Part shown: positions 8,333 through 16,073 of the stretch, piece after piece | How the letters are laid out: every line of letters starts with the position of its first letter | Position numbering within the stretch: the stretch's first letter is position 1 | Virus record (IMG/VR): IMGVR_UViG_3300008107_000931 | Span: 1 to 34,684 of that record | DNA: 34,684 bases | Direction: 5' to 3' (one strand) | Source of the DNA: a virus | The notes under the pieces: generated by a model | The model's input: only the letters and a program-made list of their open reading frames with translations | Database searches by the model: none | Told to the model about the DNA's origin: nothing | Program-made: the position numbers and the translations under genes

Positions 8333-11226
8333 CAATCTTCGTCCACGGGAACTGGATTAAGGATAGTTTCATCGACTTCGTCCATCTTACGTCTGACGCG
8401 CATCACAGTAACACGCATCGGTGGCCCCTTGGTCTTGGCGGTCATATTCTTCTTTAAGAACTCAACAGTAAACGTATCCTCAAGCTGGCGCTTAAATGAA
8501 GCGTAACCGAAACTCGTAGAGGCGCAATAAGATTTAAGCAACTGCTCCTCAATAAAGTAGTCCACGTAGCCCTTGGTCATGCCGTGCTCCACACGCCCTA
8601 GAATCTTGTTGCGGGTAATTGACTGGTCAATGGTCTGGCCGTTACCCAACTCAGCCATCAAGCCGCCTTCGCTTGGGCGCACTACGATGAAACTGCCGTA
8701 ACTCTCACGAGTGTAGGCGTTTAGTATGTCTTCTGCGTTACGCACGCTGTTCTTCATACTGGCACGCATGGTGGCCACAACCTTCTTAAAGGCGTTCAAG
8801 ACAGGGCGCAGGGGGATCTCGACAATGCCTGCGGCCTTGAAAGCATTACGTGCATGCACTGCGGTTCCGATACCCGCCATCCAAAAGCGCTCATCATTGG
8901 TTGCGTTGAACTCTGTGTACATGGCTGTCACCGCTTCGCGCACAGATGTAGGGAACTCGTCCACATTGTTGACCATGTACTCAGCCAGTTTGTAACCCGC
9001 TACGCCATAGTTGTGCTGCAAAGACTTGATGATCTCAATCTCATGGGGCTCCCATGACAACTCTTCCTCAAAAGTAAACTCAAGCAAGCGGCGAAGCTCG
9101 CCCTCAGATGAGTGGTCACGGCCTCCGGTCAAGTAGTCCACAACGTGCGTGTTAGATGACATCAGGCACACAGTCATCCATGTCGAAAGGTTCAGGCGCT
9201 CTTTGTTGGAGCCGGACTCCATACGCTCCTTGCCCCGACCCTCGGTCATGTCCAAGAGAAACTCAGGCAACCACTCGGGGGCGGCTCTGTTCTTGGCGGT
9301 GATCTCATCCGTGATAAGTGGATGACTGTTGAGCAAACCCAAGCGCTGTTGCATGGCCACAGGAGAAGTGCTCTTGCCTGTGCGGTAGTGGGTTGGGTGT
9401 CCCCAGACTGATGCGGCGGCTTCGAGAGACAAAGTTTTACCCGTCCCCGACTCCGTGGATGCGCAATGATAGGTCATCCCGTAGATGCCTGTAAAGCGCA
9501 TGAATGGTGCGCCAGCACCGGCAAGGATCACAGCAATGTGCCCCCACATCTTCTTGGCAATCAACAGATTTATAAAGTCACGCCATGCTTCCATTGTGCC
9601 CTTGGGCTCGGTGTTGACGGTGATGTTCTCCAGACCCGGCATTGGAACCTTGACTGGCGGTTTGCCTTTACTGAAGATGCGCCCTGCATACACGTACGTG
9701 TTGTCAGTCTGCCAGCCGTAGCTGTCAGGCACCTTGATGGCAGGTTTGTTTGTACTAGCTTCTTCCACACATGCCCTTATGTATTCAGATAAATTTTTAT
9801 CATTGCCTGCACCAAATGCGGCTACGATGTTTTGACTAGCCAGTGATTTAACTGTCTCGTCCTTGCTGACGATAGCCTTCTGAGGCATCGTGATGTTCAC
9901 TGCGCCATCAGGTTTGAGCGCAATCATGTGCACAGTGTGGTCGTTGTTGCTATTGAGAATGTCGACTACGAATAACTCGTACGGCAAGAGCATGACTTGC
10001 TTCTTAGACTTATTGCCTTCTTCGTCTTCTACTGTGCGCTCCATGAACGTGCCGCCGTTGGCTCCATAAGAGTACCCGCGTGGCGGTGTTGGGCGCATGA
10101 CCTTGATGGTTTCTTTCTCGGTGACTGTGCTTTCACTTGAAAGTTTTACCTCAATTTCTTTCTCCTCCACCTCGACAGCCAACTCACGACCTAGGATCAG
10201 TGGGTTGGTGATCTTGCCCCAGTGCGTACACGTTGGGCAGATGCCGGGGTTCTCGCTGTCCATCTTGATGCAGGGGTAGGGGCCTTTGATGCTCTGAAGC
10301 TTTTGGTTCATGCGCTCAGGCTCGTACGGGTGCATCTTGCTCAGCCACACCGCCGCCTTGTTGCCATCCTCACAGACCTTTGTCCATGACAGGAGTCCTC
10401 TCCAGATCGGCTCCATGCCTTCTTCCTGCGCATGCTCAACGTAGTTGGCCAACTGGCCGCAACCCCGAGCGTTTTGCGTGGCCAGCCAAATTGGTTTGAA
10501 CTTGGTCACACTGTTTTCAAAGAGCTTGACACTGGTTGCGGATACAGGAGTGGCAGCAGACGGACGGGCTCCGGGAAGGTTCAGGGAAGGTGTAGCTTGC
10601 GCCTCATACACAGAGCCAACAAGCTTGTCCCTGACTAGCTCGGCTAGTATGTCGAAGCTGAACGTATCACCTTGAGTCAGTAGGCGCACGGCGCGCGGCG
10701 TCGCGTACTTCTTCTTGAAGTTGGTGGTCTCAGGCACACGCAAGACTCGGGCGGCATCAGCCGTCACAGTCATGTCAATTGCCAAGCCTTCCTGTTTGCA
10801 CAGGCGCTTGAAGTTCTCGGCCACAGGCTTCCAAGACTCGATAGGTACGGCCTCAGTCAGTGGCCAGTAGCAGTGCAAGCCGCCACCAGACGCCACTACA
10901 TAGGGCGTGCCTAGGGTATCTAGCCCCGTCTTATCCAAGAACGCGTGAAGCGCAAGCGCGGCATCTTTCTTTGAGACGTAGCCATCCATGTCAATGAACA
11001 GGGACTTCACGTATCTAGCGTTCACGGCCAGACGATTGTCCTCGTCACCGAAGGTAGCCAAGGCAAAGTAAATGTCAAACTTGCTGTCGTGCCAACGTTT
11101 GATTGGCGCTGTGGTTTCTTCCAGAGTATGCACAAAGGCATGCTCCTTCTTTGTGAGTTCTGCTACGCAGTACCGACCAAATTCTGGCGGCGGCAGAACA
11201 ACCGCTAAAAACTCAAGCGGAGTCAT
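8332..11226 (-). CDS. Primase-helicase (archaeo-eukaryotic primase + DUF927-like ATPase)
   Basis: A 964-residue replication protein. The N-terminal third carries archaeo-eukaryotic primase (AEP/PrimPol) signatures: LFIDMD with the metal-binding Asp79 and Asp81, SGGGLH at 113-118, and a basic motif RVLRVPETTNF near 160-170. A possible zinc-binding cluster (Cys319, Cys330, Cys333) follows. The C-terminal half has a Walker A TESGTGKT at 591-598 and Walker B LITDE near 637-641, in the setting seen in DUF927 phage and plasmid primase-helicases. It would make primers and unwind DNA at the phage fork. AAGGA sits 5 bases before the ATG. It is the last gene of the minus-strand replication operon and runs convergently into the polyvalent protein gene. 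The DUF927 label is recalled, not searched. Confidence 0.85.
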   Translation of the reverse strand: MTPLEFLAVVLPPPEFGRYCVAELTKKEHAFVHTLEETTAPIKRWHDSKFDIYFALATFGDEDNRLAVNARYVKSLFIDMDGYVSKKDAALALHAFLDKTGLDTLGTPYVVASGGGLHCYWPLTEAVPIESWKPVAENFKRLCKQEGLAIDMTVTADAARVLRVPETTNFKKKYATPRAVRLLTQGDTFSFDILAELVRDKLVGSVYEAQATPSLNLPGARPSAATPVSATSVKLFENSVTKFKPIWLATQNARGCGQLANYVEHAQEEGMEPIWRGLLSWTKVCEDGNKAAVWLSKMHPYEPERMNQKLQSIKGPYPCIKMDSENPGICPTCTHWGKITNPLILGRELAVEVEEKEIEVKLSSESTVTEKETIKVMRPTPPRGYSYGANGGTFMERTVEDEEGNKSKKQVMLLPYELFVVDILNSNNDHTVHMIALKPDGAVNITMPQKAIVSKDETVKSLASQNIVAAFGAGNDKNLSEYIRACVEEASTNKPAIKVPDSYGWQTDNTYVYAGRIFSKGKPPVKVPMPGLENITVNTEPKGTMEAWRDFINLLIAKKMWGHIAVILAGAGAPFMRFTGIYGMTYHCASTESGTGKTLSLEAAASVWGHPTHYRTGKSTSPVAMQQRLGLLNSHPLITDEITAKNRAAPEWLPEFLLDMTEGRGKERMESGSNKERLNLSTWMTVCLMSSNTHVVDYLTGGRDHSSEGELRRLLEFTFEEELSWEPHEIEIIKSLQHNYGVAGYKLAEYMVNNVDEFPTSVREAVTAMYTEFNATNDERFWMAGIGTAVHARNAFKAAGIVEIPLRPVLNAFKKVVATMRASMKNSVRNAEDILNAYTRESYGSFIVVRPSEGGLMAELGNGQTIDQSITRNKILGRVEHGMTKGYVDYFIEEQLLKSYCASTSFGYASFKRQLEDTFTVEFLKKNMTAKTKGPPMRVTVMRVRRKMDEVDETILNPVPVDED

Positions 11227-11243
11227 TGAAGTCCTTGGTGGGG

Positions 11244-11429
11244 TTACAGGAACAGTTCTAGCTGTCGAGCGTCTTTAAGTTGGGCATCATCAAGAGGAGC
11301 CATAACCGTCAAACGGCGTAGCACTTCCAGTTGCCAATCTTTGGGCATTCCTGTATCAAGTTCAATGAGTTCGGCGCTAAAGCGGATTAGCTCTTGCGTT
11401 GTGAGGGATCGAGGTTGTATTCCGTACAT
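11244..11429 (-). CDS. Small hypothetical protein downstream of the HTH gene
   Basis: A 61-residue acidic protein of unknown function, with mostly helical, Leu-rich sequence (TTQELIRFSAELIELDTG). I chose the ATG at 11429 because GGAGA lies 5-6 bases upstream; the alternative ATG at 11441 would add four residues (MEKN) and has poor spacing. The start lies inside the 3' end of the HTH gene in another frame, a long overlap (about 43 bases) that suggests translational coupling. No domain recognised. Confidence 0.6.
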   Translation of the reverse strand: MYGIQPRSLTTQELIRFSAELIELDTGMPKDWQLEVLRRLTVMAPLDDAQLKDARQLELFL

Positions 11430-11680
11430 ATTTTTCTCCATGCCTCATCTGCTGTGCGTGAGGTCTTCATTATGTGAGTTAAGAATTCGACGCGGTCACG
11501 ATAGGCCACAAACACTTCTGTGCCTGTAAACCAGTTGTAGACAGTCTGTCGAGAGACGCCAAGCGCATAGGCAATCTTCGTGACTGGGAAGTCAAGATGG
11601 ATCGCCCAACGCCCAAGCTGGTTGCCCAGAGACTTGGGTGTCTTCGCTACTTCGTCAATGATTTTTTGTGAGTAAGCCAT
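11387..11680 (-). CDS. Small helix-turn-helix DNA-binding protein
   Basis: A 97-residue protein whose residues 33-53 (VTKIAYALGVSRQTVYNWFTG) form a clear helix-turn-helix like those of phage repressors and other small transcription factors. It is the only obvious regulator in the left half of the minus-strand module, next to the primase-helicase. The gap upstream (11681-11818) holds a candidate promoter motif shared with the late region and the partial palindrome GCTAGCTAG, so autoregulation is possible. The ribosome site is weak. It could be a repressor or a replication regulator; the sequence does not decide. Confidence 0.75.
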   Translation of the reverse strand: MAYSQKIIDEVAKTPKSLGNQLGRWAIHLDFPVTKIAYALGVSRQTVYNWFTGTEVFVAYRDRVEFLTHIMKTSRTADEAWRKICTEYNLDPSQRKS

Positions 11681-11750
11681 AGTGGTATAGGTGGGGGTAC
11701 TAGTTGGTGACTATTTGCTACGCTCAACGGATTTGCTAGCTAGACGTACC

Positions 11751-11762
11751 GTTTATATACGC
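11751..11762 (-). promoter_or_regulatory. Candidate promoter motif GCGTATATAAAC
   Basis: Read on the minus strand, these 12 bases are GCGTATATAAAC and point at the HTH gene start 70 bases away. The identical 12-mer occurs on the plus strand at 29652-29663, pointing at the terminase genes. No good -35 hexamer precedes this copy, so it may need an activator. Confidence 0.45.
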
Positions 11763-11818
11763 AGTTACTCAGGGTTGACGTTTACCCCATGGCTTCACCA
11801 ATTTTCCCCCCGATTTAG

Positions 11819-12802
11819 TTACTCATCGTCCCAATCAGCAACGATGTCGGCCAGCTTGTTCTTCTTAGCTGGTACGGATTCAACCTTGGCCGCGGCTTTG
11901 CGCACTTCGGGTTCTTCTTCAGCCTCGACCTCAACGGCCTTGGCTTTCTTGGGCTTGGCGGCTTTGACTTCAGCCATAGCTTCTGCTTCGTCTTCGTCGA
12001 GCATCGCACCCATGGGGCGCTTGCCTTCGATAGCCAAGGGTGCAGGGGCTACAACGCCATCAGCAGAGGCAGGGGTAACAGCCACGGCCTTCTCAGCGTC
12101 CTTGGATTTGGACTGCTCAACAGCAGACTCGTACTCGGCATCAGTCAACCAACGCATTGGGCTGAAGAACAACTTGGGAGACTCGGCCTTGGTGTCAAAC
12201 TTCATGCGCGTCACGATGGCGTCCAAGTTAACGGGAGGAGTCTGAGCCGCCATGTAGCGGGCGTATGCCTGCAATGGGCGCTTGTCGCCGTCTTCCTTGC
12301 CAAAGATGGACGTAGCTGGCAGGGTGACCTGCAAGACATCACCATCAGGGTTGTTAGCCAGCACCACAGCCAAGCGCTGTTGGTAGCGGCAGGCACGGCT
12401 TTGACCATTGCCAGACCCAGCGATGTTTTGTGGGCATGTTGTACAGCTTGACGACTGCTTGTTCTTCACGCCTGCATCGGGCTTCTCACCATCAGCAGAT
12501 GTGCAGTCAGGGGCGGCTGCAGCCGCGTCTTTGTCGTAGCCACCAGCGTAGAAGATACGGCTGACCTTGGGTGCCGCTTTCACGATGATGACATCCAAGT
12601 GGCGGTCTTCAATCGATGCGATCTCCTTGCCGCTTGCAAGCAGGCGGAACACACCACCCTTGATGGAGACGCGCTTCATGCCGCTACCGGCATTCACGTT
12701 ACCGGCCAAGGCTAGAGTAGTTGCTGAGAGTTCTGCGTTCTTAGCGAAAGCAGGAACGTTTGAGGGATTGAACATTGCAATATTGCTCATTTTGTTTTCC
12801 AT
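11819..12802 (-). CDS. Putative single-stranded DNA-binding protein
   Basis: A 327-residue protein with a globular N-terminal part of about 220 residues including a Cys cluster (SSSCTTCPQN and the nearby GQSRACRYQQR) and a long low-complexity Ala/Lys/Glu linker ending in the acidic tip ADIVADWDDE. Acidic C-terminal tips are typical of SSB and T7 gp2.5-like proteins, which use them to bind other replication proteins. Its place between the helicase and primase-helicase genes fits. The SSB role is inferred from this architecture and context; no OB-fold signature can be proven by eye. It abuts the preceding gene's stop; a start four codons later (12790) is also possible, with GGAAA upstream. Confidence 0.6.
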   Translation of the reverse strand: MENKMSNIAMFNPSNVPAFAKNAELSATTLALAGNVNAGSGMKRVSIKGGVFRLLASGKEIASIEDRHLDVIIVKAAPKVSRIFYAGGYDKDAAAAAPDCTSADGEKPDAGVKNKQSSSCTTCPQNIAGSGNGQSRACRYQQRLAVVLANNPDGDVLQVTLPATSIFGKEDGDKRPLQAYARYMAAQTPPVNLDAIVTRMKFDTKAESPKLFFSPMRWLTDAEYESAVEQSKSKDAEKAVAVTPASADGVVAPAPLAIEGKRPMGAMLDEDEAEAMAEVKAAKPKKAKAVEVEAEEEPEVRKAAAKVESVPAKKNKLADIVADWDDE

Positions 12803-13204
12803 TTAAGTTGGTTTGCGTACAGAGATGTCATACTCAGATGCTGAGTTGAGTCCGGGCGGTACGACCCCGGGGTTTTCTTCTAAGAACTGCGCCATGTTGA
12901 GTTGCGCAATGCGCTTCTCAAGCAGGTCAATGGCCTCGTGCTCGATCATAAATTTCTTGAACGAGTCCCAGTCTTGTGTGGTATAGCGAGTTTTCACAGA
13001 CATGACTGCCGTGCCCTCGGTGGTGCGAACAGATGTGACGCCCATGGCCTTCATCTGCTCTTTGATCGCGTTCTTGATCTCGTCCTGTTGGCCTTTAAGT
13101 ACTTCCGCTTGGGTGTCGTACGCTTGGGTCAGTTCGGTCATACGCGTGCGTAGCTTGCGGTATATTTTCACAAGCCTATCTAACGGTATCGCTTCTTCTT
13201 CCAT
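12803..13204 (-). CDS. Conserved phage protein with coiled coil
   Basis: A 133-residue protein. Residues about 10-55 are heptad-rich and probably a coiled coil; the C-terminal half has the pattern SVRTTEGTAVMSVKTRYTT, then DWDSFKKFM, then EENPGVVPPGLN, which I recall from unassigned small proteins in other phage replication modules. No catalytic motif is visible. AGGAG precedes the ATG. Placed directly between the SNF2-type helicase and the putative SSB, it may be an accessory factor of recombination or replication. Confidence 0.75.
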   Translation of the reverse strand: MEEEAIPLDRLVKIYRKLRTRMTELTQAYDTQAEVLKGQQDEIKNAIKEQMKAMGVTSVRTTEGTAVMSVKTRYTTQDWDSFKKFMIEHEAIDLLEKRIAQLNMAQFLEENPGVVPPGLNSASEYDISVRKPT

Positions 13205-13274
13205 TACTTCTCCTGTTATTTTGTTGTCTAAGGTTGGACAGTTTACACAGATTTTTATACGTTACAAGCCCCTT

Positions 13275-14834
13275 TCAAGATTTAATTTCGGTTTCGAACA
13301 TGTCGGTCAGTAGTAAGTTATCGCTTACTTTTCCTTCCAACGCTTTAAACATCTTCTTCTCAATCGGGCTACCCTGAATGTGAATCACGGTAACTTTGTC
13401 TGAGTCTTGCCCCTTGCGGTCAGCACGCGCACAGCACTGGATGTACTGCTCAACGCTCATCAACGGGCCATAGAACACCACAGTGTCAGCGGCAGTCAGC
13501 GTGATGCCGTGGGCAGAAGCCGCAGGCTGCATGACCAACACCCGAGGGTTCGGCTCGTTCTGAAAGCGGCTGATAGTTTGCCCGCGTTTGCTTGGTGTGA
13601 TGTCTCCGTGAATGCACTCATTGACAATGCCCTTCTTGGTGAGGTAGTTGTGTATGGTGTCGATGGTGCTTCGGAACAACGCGAAGATGATGACCTTGCG
13701 ATCTGTCTCGTCCAGTATCTCCTCAAGCACAGCAAGGCGAGGCGCTGAGTCAAACTCCACCACTTCCTTGTCGTCTGTGTAGGCCGCGCCACAACTGATC
13801 TGCAAGAGCTTACTCACACCAGCGGCGGCATTGACTGCCGTGATGGTCTCGCCTGCGGCCTGCACTAGCATGCGGTCTTTGAGCATGGTGTAGTACTTGG
13901 CTTGTTGAGGAGTGAGCGCGATCTCACGCGTCATGGTAATCACTGGCGGCAAGTCAAGGCACTGCGCTTTGGTGTAGCGTATCGCTGGCTGTAGAGCCTC
14001 GTGTACTTTCTCCTTGGCATCGAGCTTGGGCGCCCACTTAAACGTGGTGATCTTGTTCATCACTTGATCTCGCCACGCTGTGTAGAACTTGGGCACGCCC
14101 TCGGGGTTGACTAATTTTGCCAAGCCGTACGCATCCACAGGCGACTGCGATGCAGGCGTACCAGTCATCATCCACAGGTAAGTGTTGGGAGTCAGGATCG
14201 AGTTGAGTGATTTCCATCTGCGGGTAGTAGGCGTCTTGTATGCGTTGGCTTCATCCACAATCACAAGGTCAAAGCGGCCATCGTTCTTTACCTCATCAGC
14301 GATCAAGTTAAGACCTTCGTAATTCGTGATTACAATTTCGTAATCTCGCTGGATCATCTCGATGCGGCGACTAGCCTGCGCATGGTGCGCGATAACGGCA
14401 GAGCGATGAATGACACTGTTATTGATGTCGCCCATCCATGCGCTGTGCATGATCGACAGGGGGCACAGGATGAGAATCCTACGCACCTTCTTGAGCTTCA
14501 TCAGGTAGTCAGCCGCCCACAACGCGGACAGCGTCTTGCCAGTGCCGGGCTCAGAGAACACGAAGGCTCTCCTGTACAGCGTGAGGAACGCTGCCGTCTC
14601 GATCTGGTGAGCCATGGGCTTGTAACGCCCCGGCCAGTCATAGCGCCTAGTGATAGGCGAGGGTACATCTTTGACACCTAGGTTACGCAACACCCGCGCT
14701 TCGTCAAGACCCCAGTAAACAGCAACATCGTAGCCTCCGTCTGCACGGGGCGTTGTCATGCTCTTTGGGATGATTGAGTACTTGTGCGGGTTCCTTGTGC
14801 GTAAGATAAGTGCTTTGTCTTCTACGATTTCCAT
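13275..14834 (-). CDS. SNF2/DEAD-like superfamily 2 helicase
   Basis: A 519-residue two-domain ATPase. Domain 1: Walker A SEPGTGKT (94-101), motif Ia-like ILILCPLSIMHSAW, motif II DEAN (194-197) and motif III TGTPASQSP (224-232). Domain 2: a fold with IFALFRST and motif VI QCCARADRKGQ (466-476), the arginine-finger motif of SNF2-type proteins. The length is short for SNF2 but usual for phage versions. It would remodel or unwind DNA during phage replication or recombination. GGAG precedes the ATG by a good distance. Family assignment is firm; the exact substrate is not known. Confidence 0.93.
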   Translation of the reverse strand: MEIVEDKALILRTRNPHKYSIIPKSMTTPRADGGYDVAVYWGLDEARVLRNLGVKDVPSPITRRYDWPGRYKPMAHQIETAAFLTLYRRAFVFSEPGTGKTLSALWAADYLMKLKKVRRILILCPLSIMHSAWMGDINNSVIHRSAVIAHHAQASRRIEMIQRDYEIVITNYEGLNLIADEVKNDGRFDLVIVDEANAYKTPTTRRWKSLNSILTPNTYLWMMTGTPASQSPVDAYGLAKLVNPEGVPKFYTAWRDQVMNKITTFKWAPKLDAKEKVHEALQPAIRYTKAQCLDLPPVITMTREIALTPQQAKYYTMLKDRMLVQAAGETITAVNAAAGVSKLLQISCGAAYTDDKEVVEFDSAPRLAVLEEILDETDRKVIIFALFRSTIDTIHNYLTKKGIVNECIHGDITPSKRGQTISRFQNEPNPRVLVMQPAASAHGITLTAADTVVFYGPLMSVEQYIQCCARADRKGQDSDKVTVIHIQGSPIEKKMFKALEGKVSDNLLLTDMFETEIKS

Positions 14835-14849
14835 TGCTTCTCCAAGCTA

Positions 14850-15092
14850 TTATTTTCCGTTGTCGCTCTGGTTGGCGCTCTTACTACGGAGGCGGGTATT
14901 ACCGGCCACTGACTTGCCCCCTGCACGCAGGGGTTTGATGTGATCGATGTCCTTGCCTGCACGATCAACACCCTTCTTGTCATAGGCACGCCGTGCTTTC
15001 TGACGCTCGACTTGATCGGCTGTCTCGCCTGTTTTCTTTTGAAGTTTGTAGGCGTGTTTGTAGTCACGCTTGCCGTTGGTCTGTGTCATCAT
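14850..15092 (-). CDS. Small HNH endonuclease
   Basis: An 80-residue basic protein with a compact HNH motif: DIDHIKPLRAGG followed by VAGNTRLRSKSANQS, giving the DH, N and N metal/catalytic positions of the ββα-metal fold. Stand-alone HNH proteins of this size are common in phages, often near replication or packaging genes, and can be homing or nicking enzymes. Two start codons are adjacent (15092 and 15089); AGGAG favours the second slightly. It sits between the helicase and the Cas4-like nuclease genes. Confidence 0.82.
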   Translation of the reverse strand: MMTQTNGKRDYKHAYKLQKKTGETADQVERQKARRAYDKKGVDRAGKDIDHIKPLRAGGKSVAGNTRLRSKSANQSDNGK

Positions 15093-15097
15093 TGCTC

Positions 15098-15763
15098 CTA
15101 GTGTTTAGGGTTGAACTCGCATCCGGTGACCTGACACCATCCGCAAAGTGGGGTTTGATTGGGGTTCCATACGTTGTTCTCAAAGCATGCTTCGAGCCGT
15201 GCAGTACGCTCACGATACTTCCACCAGAAGGCTTCAGATTGATCTCGTGTCATCTGCATCTTGACCATATCATTTTTAACAATGAACAGCAACGCAGAGT
15301 TGACCTTACGGATGTGAGGAAAGTGAGCAAAAACCATAAGCGACATCAGCACAAGCTGATCCCTGTCGGGGTACTTGTTGTTGCCAGTTTTCCAGTCCCC
15401 CACCCACGCCGTAAGGTTCTCATCATCAATGACCAGGATGTCGGCAATACCCCTAACCCATACGTCTGGTGCCTTCCAGTTGGTAGGGCGTAAGTCCACA
15501 GTCAGCGCCATCTCGTACTCAGCAAGAGCCCGTCCGGGCTTACCTAGCATGGCGTCCACCACAGGCTGGAACTGCGCATACTCAGGTGGTATCGGCTTCT
15601 TGTCCCTGATGTAGTCTTCGATGGCCTGATGTACCTGATTGCCGTAGCGCGTGGCCTCAGTCTCTTGGAAGGGGTACTTCTTTAAGACCTTGACCTCGTG
15701 ATACCTGCGTTGGCAGCCCTCAAAATCTTTTAGGCTGCTGTGTGACCATGCTGGTTTTTTCAT
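15098..15763 (-). CDS. Cas4/RecB-like PD-(D/E)XK nuclease with probable Fe-S cluster
   Basis: A 221-residue PD-(D/E)XK nuclease. The N-terminal motif SHSSLKDFEGCQRRY, a GNQVHQAIE helix, RGIADILVIDD, the catalytic GDWKTG and a DQLVLMSLM helix match RecB/Cas4-type exonucleases in order. Cys17 near the N-terminus and Cys207, Cys210 and Cys215 at the C-terminus fit the four-cysteine arrangement that holds an Fe-S cluster in Cas4 and AddB-type nucleases. Role: probably 5' or 3' end resection in phage recombination or host DNA breakdown. Its ATG overlaps the stop of the upstream gene (ATGA), implying coupled translation. No CRISPR array is present. Confidence 0.88.
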   Translation of the reverse strand: MKKPAWSHSSLKDFEGCQRRYHEVKVLKKYPFQETEATRYGNQVHQAIEDYIRDKKPIPPEYAQFQPVVDAMLGKPGRALAEYEMALTVDLRPTNWKAPDVWVRGIADILVIDDENLTAWVGDWKTGNNKYPDRDQLVLMSLMVFAHFPHIRKVNSALLFIVKNDMVKMQMTRDQSEAFWWKYRERTARLEACFENNVWNPNQTPLCGWCQVTGCEFNPKH

Positions 15764-16065
15764 TCAAACTTCGCTGTCTTGATGGCTACTGTTAATCGGT
15801 TGGCAAACTGTGTGACAAACGCTTCGTTGCGGTTCAACTCGTGCTGTCCCATGTCCTCCAGTATGGCGTGTGTGACTTCGTGCCAGAAGGTGTCGGCCAA
15901 CTCATCCTTGGTGAACTTGCGTCCTGTGATGTTGCTGGCCTTGCCAAGACGGATGCACTGCTCTGGGTAGAACGTGCGCCCCATATCTCGGCGGTGGAGC
16001 ATGGCTTCCACCACCTCCACGCTGTACCACTTCTTGCCGACTCTCATTCTTGTTGGTAACTTCAT
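15760..16065 (-). CDS. Small HEXXH metallopeptidase-like protein (ImmA/SprT-like)
   Basis: A 101-residue protein with the zinc-peptidase motif HEVTH (62-66) in a hydrophobic helix (TFWHEVTHAILEDMG) and a downstream helix NEAFVTQFANRL whose Glu81 could be the third zinc ligand, as in ImmA/IrrE- and SprT-like proteases. It is short: only the catalytic core is present. In phages such proteases can cleave repressors or process DNA-bound proteins; here it lies between DNA polymerase and a nuclease, which suggests a role linked to DNA metabolism. AAGGAG precedes the ATG, overlapping the polymerase stop region. Peptidase assignment is solid at motif level, subfamily uncertain. Confidence 0.72.
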   Translation of the reverse strand: MKLPTRMRVGKKWYSVEVVEAMLHRRDMGRTFYPEQCIRLGKASNITGRKFTKDELADTFWHEVTHAILEDMGQHELNRNEAFVTQFANRLTVAIKTAKFE

Positions 16066-16073
16066 TCTTCTCC

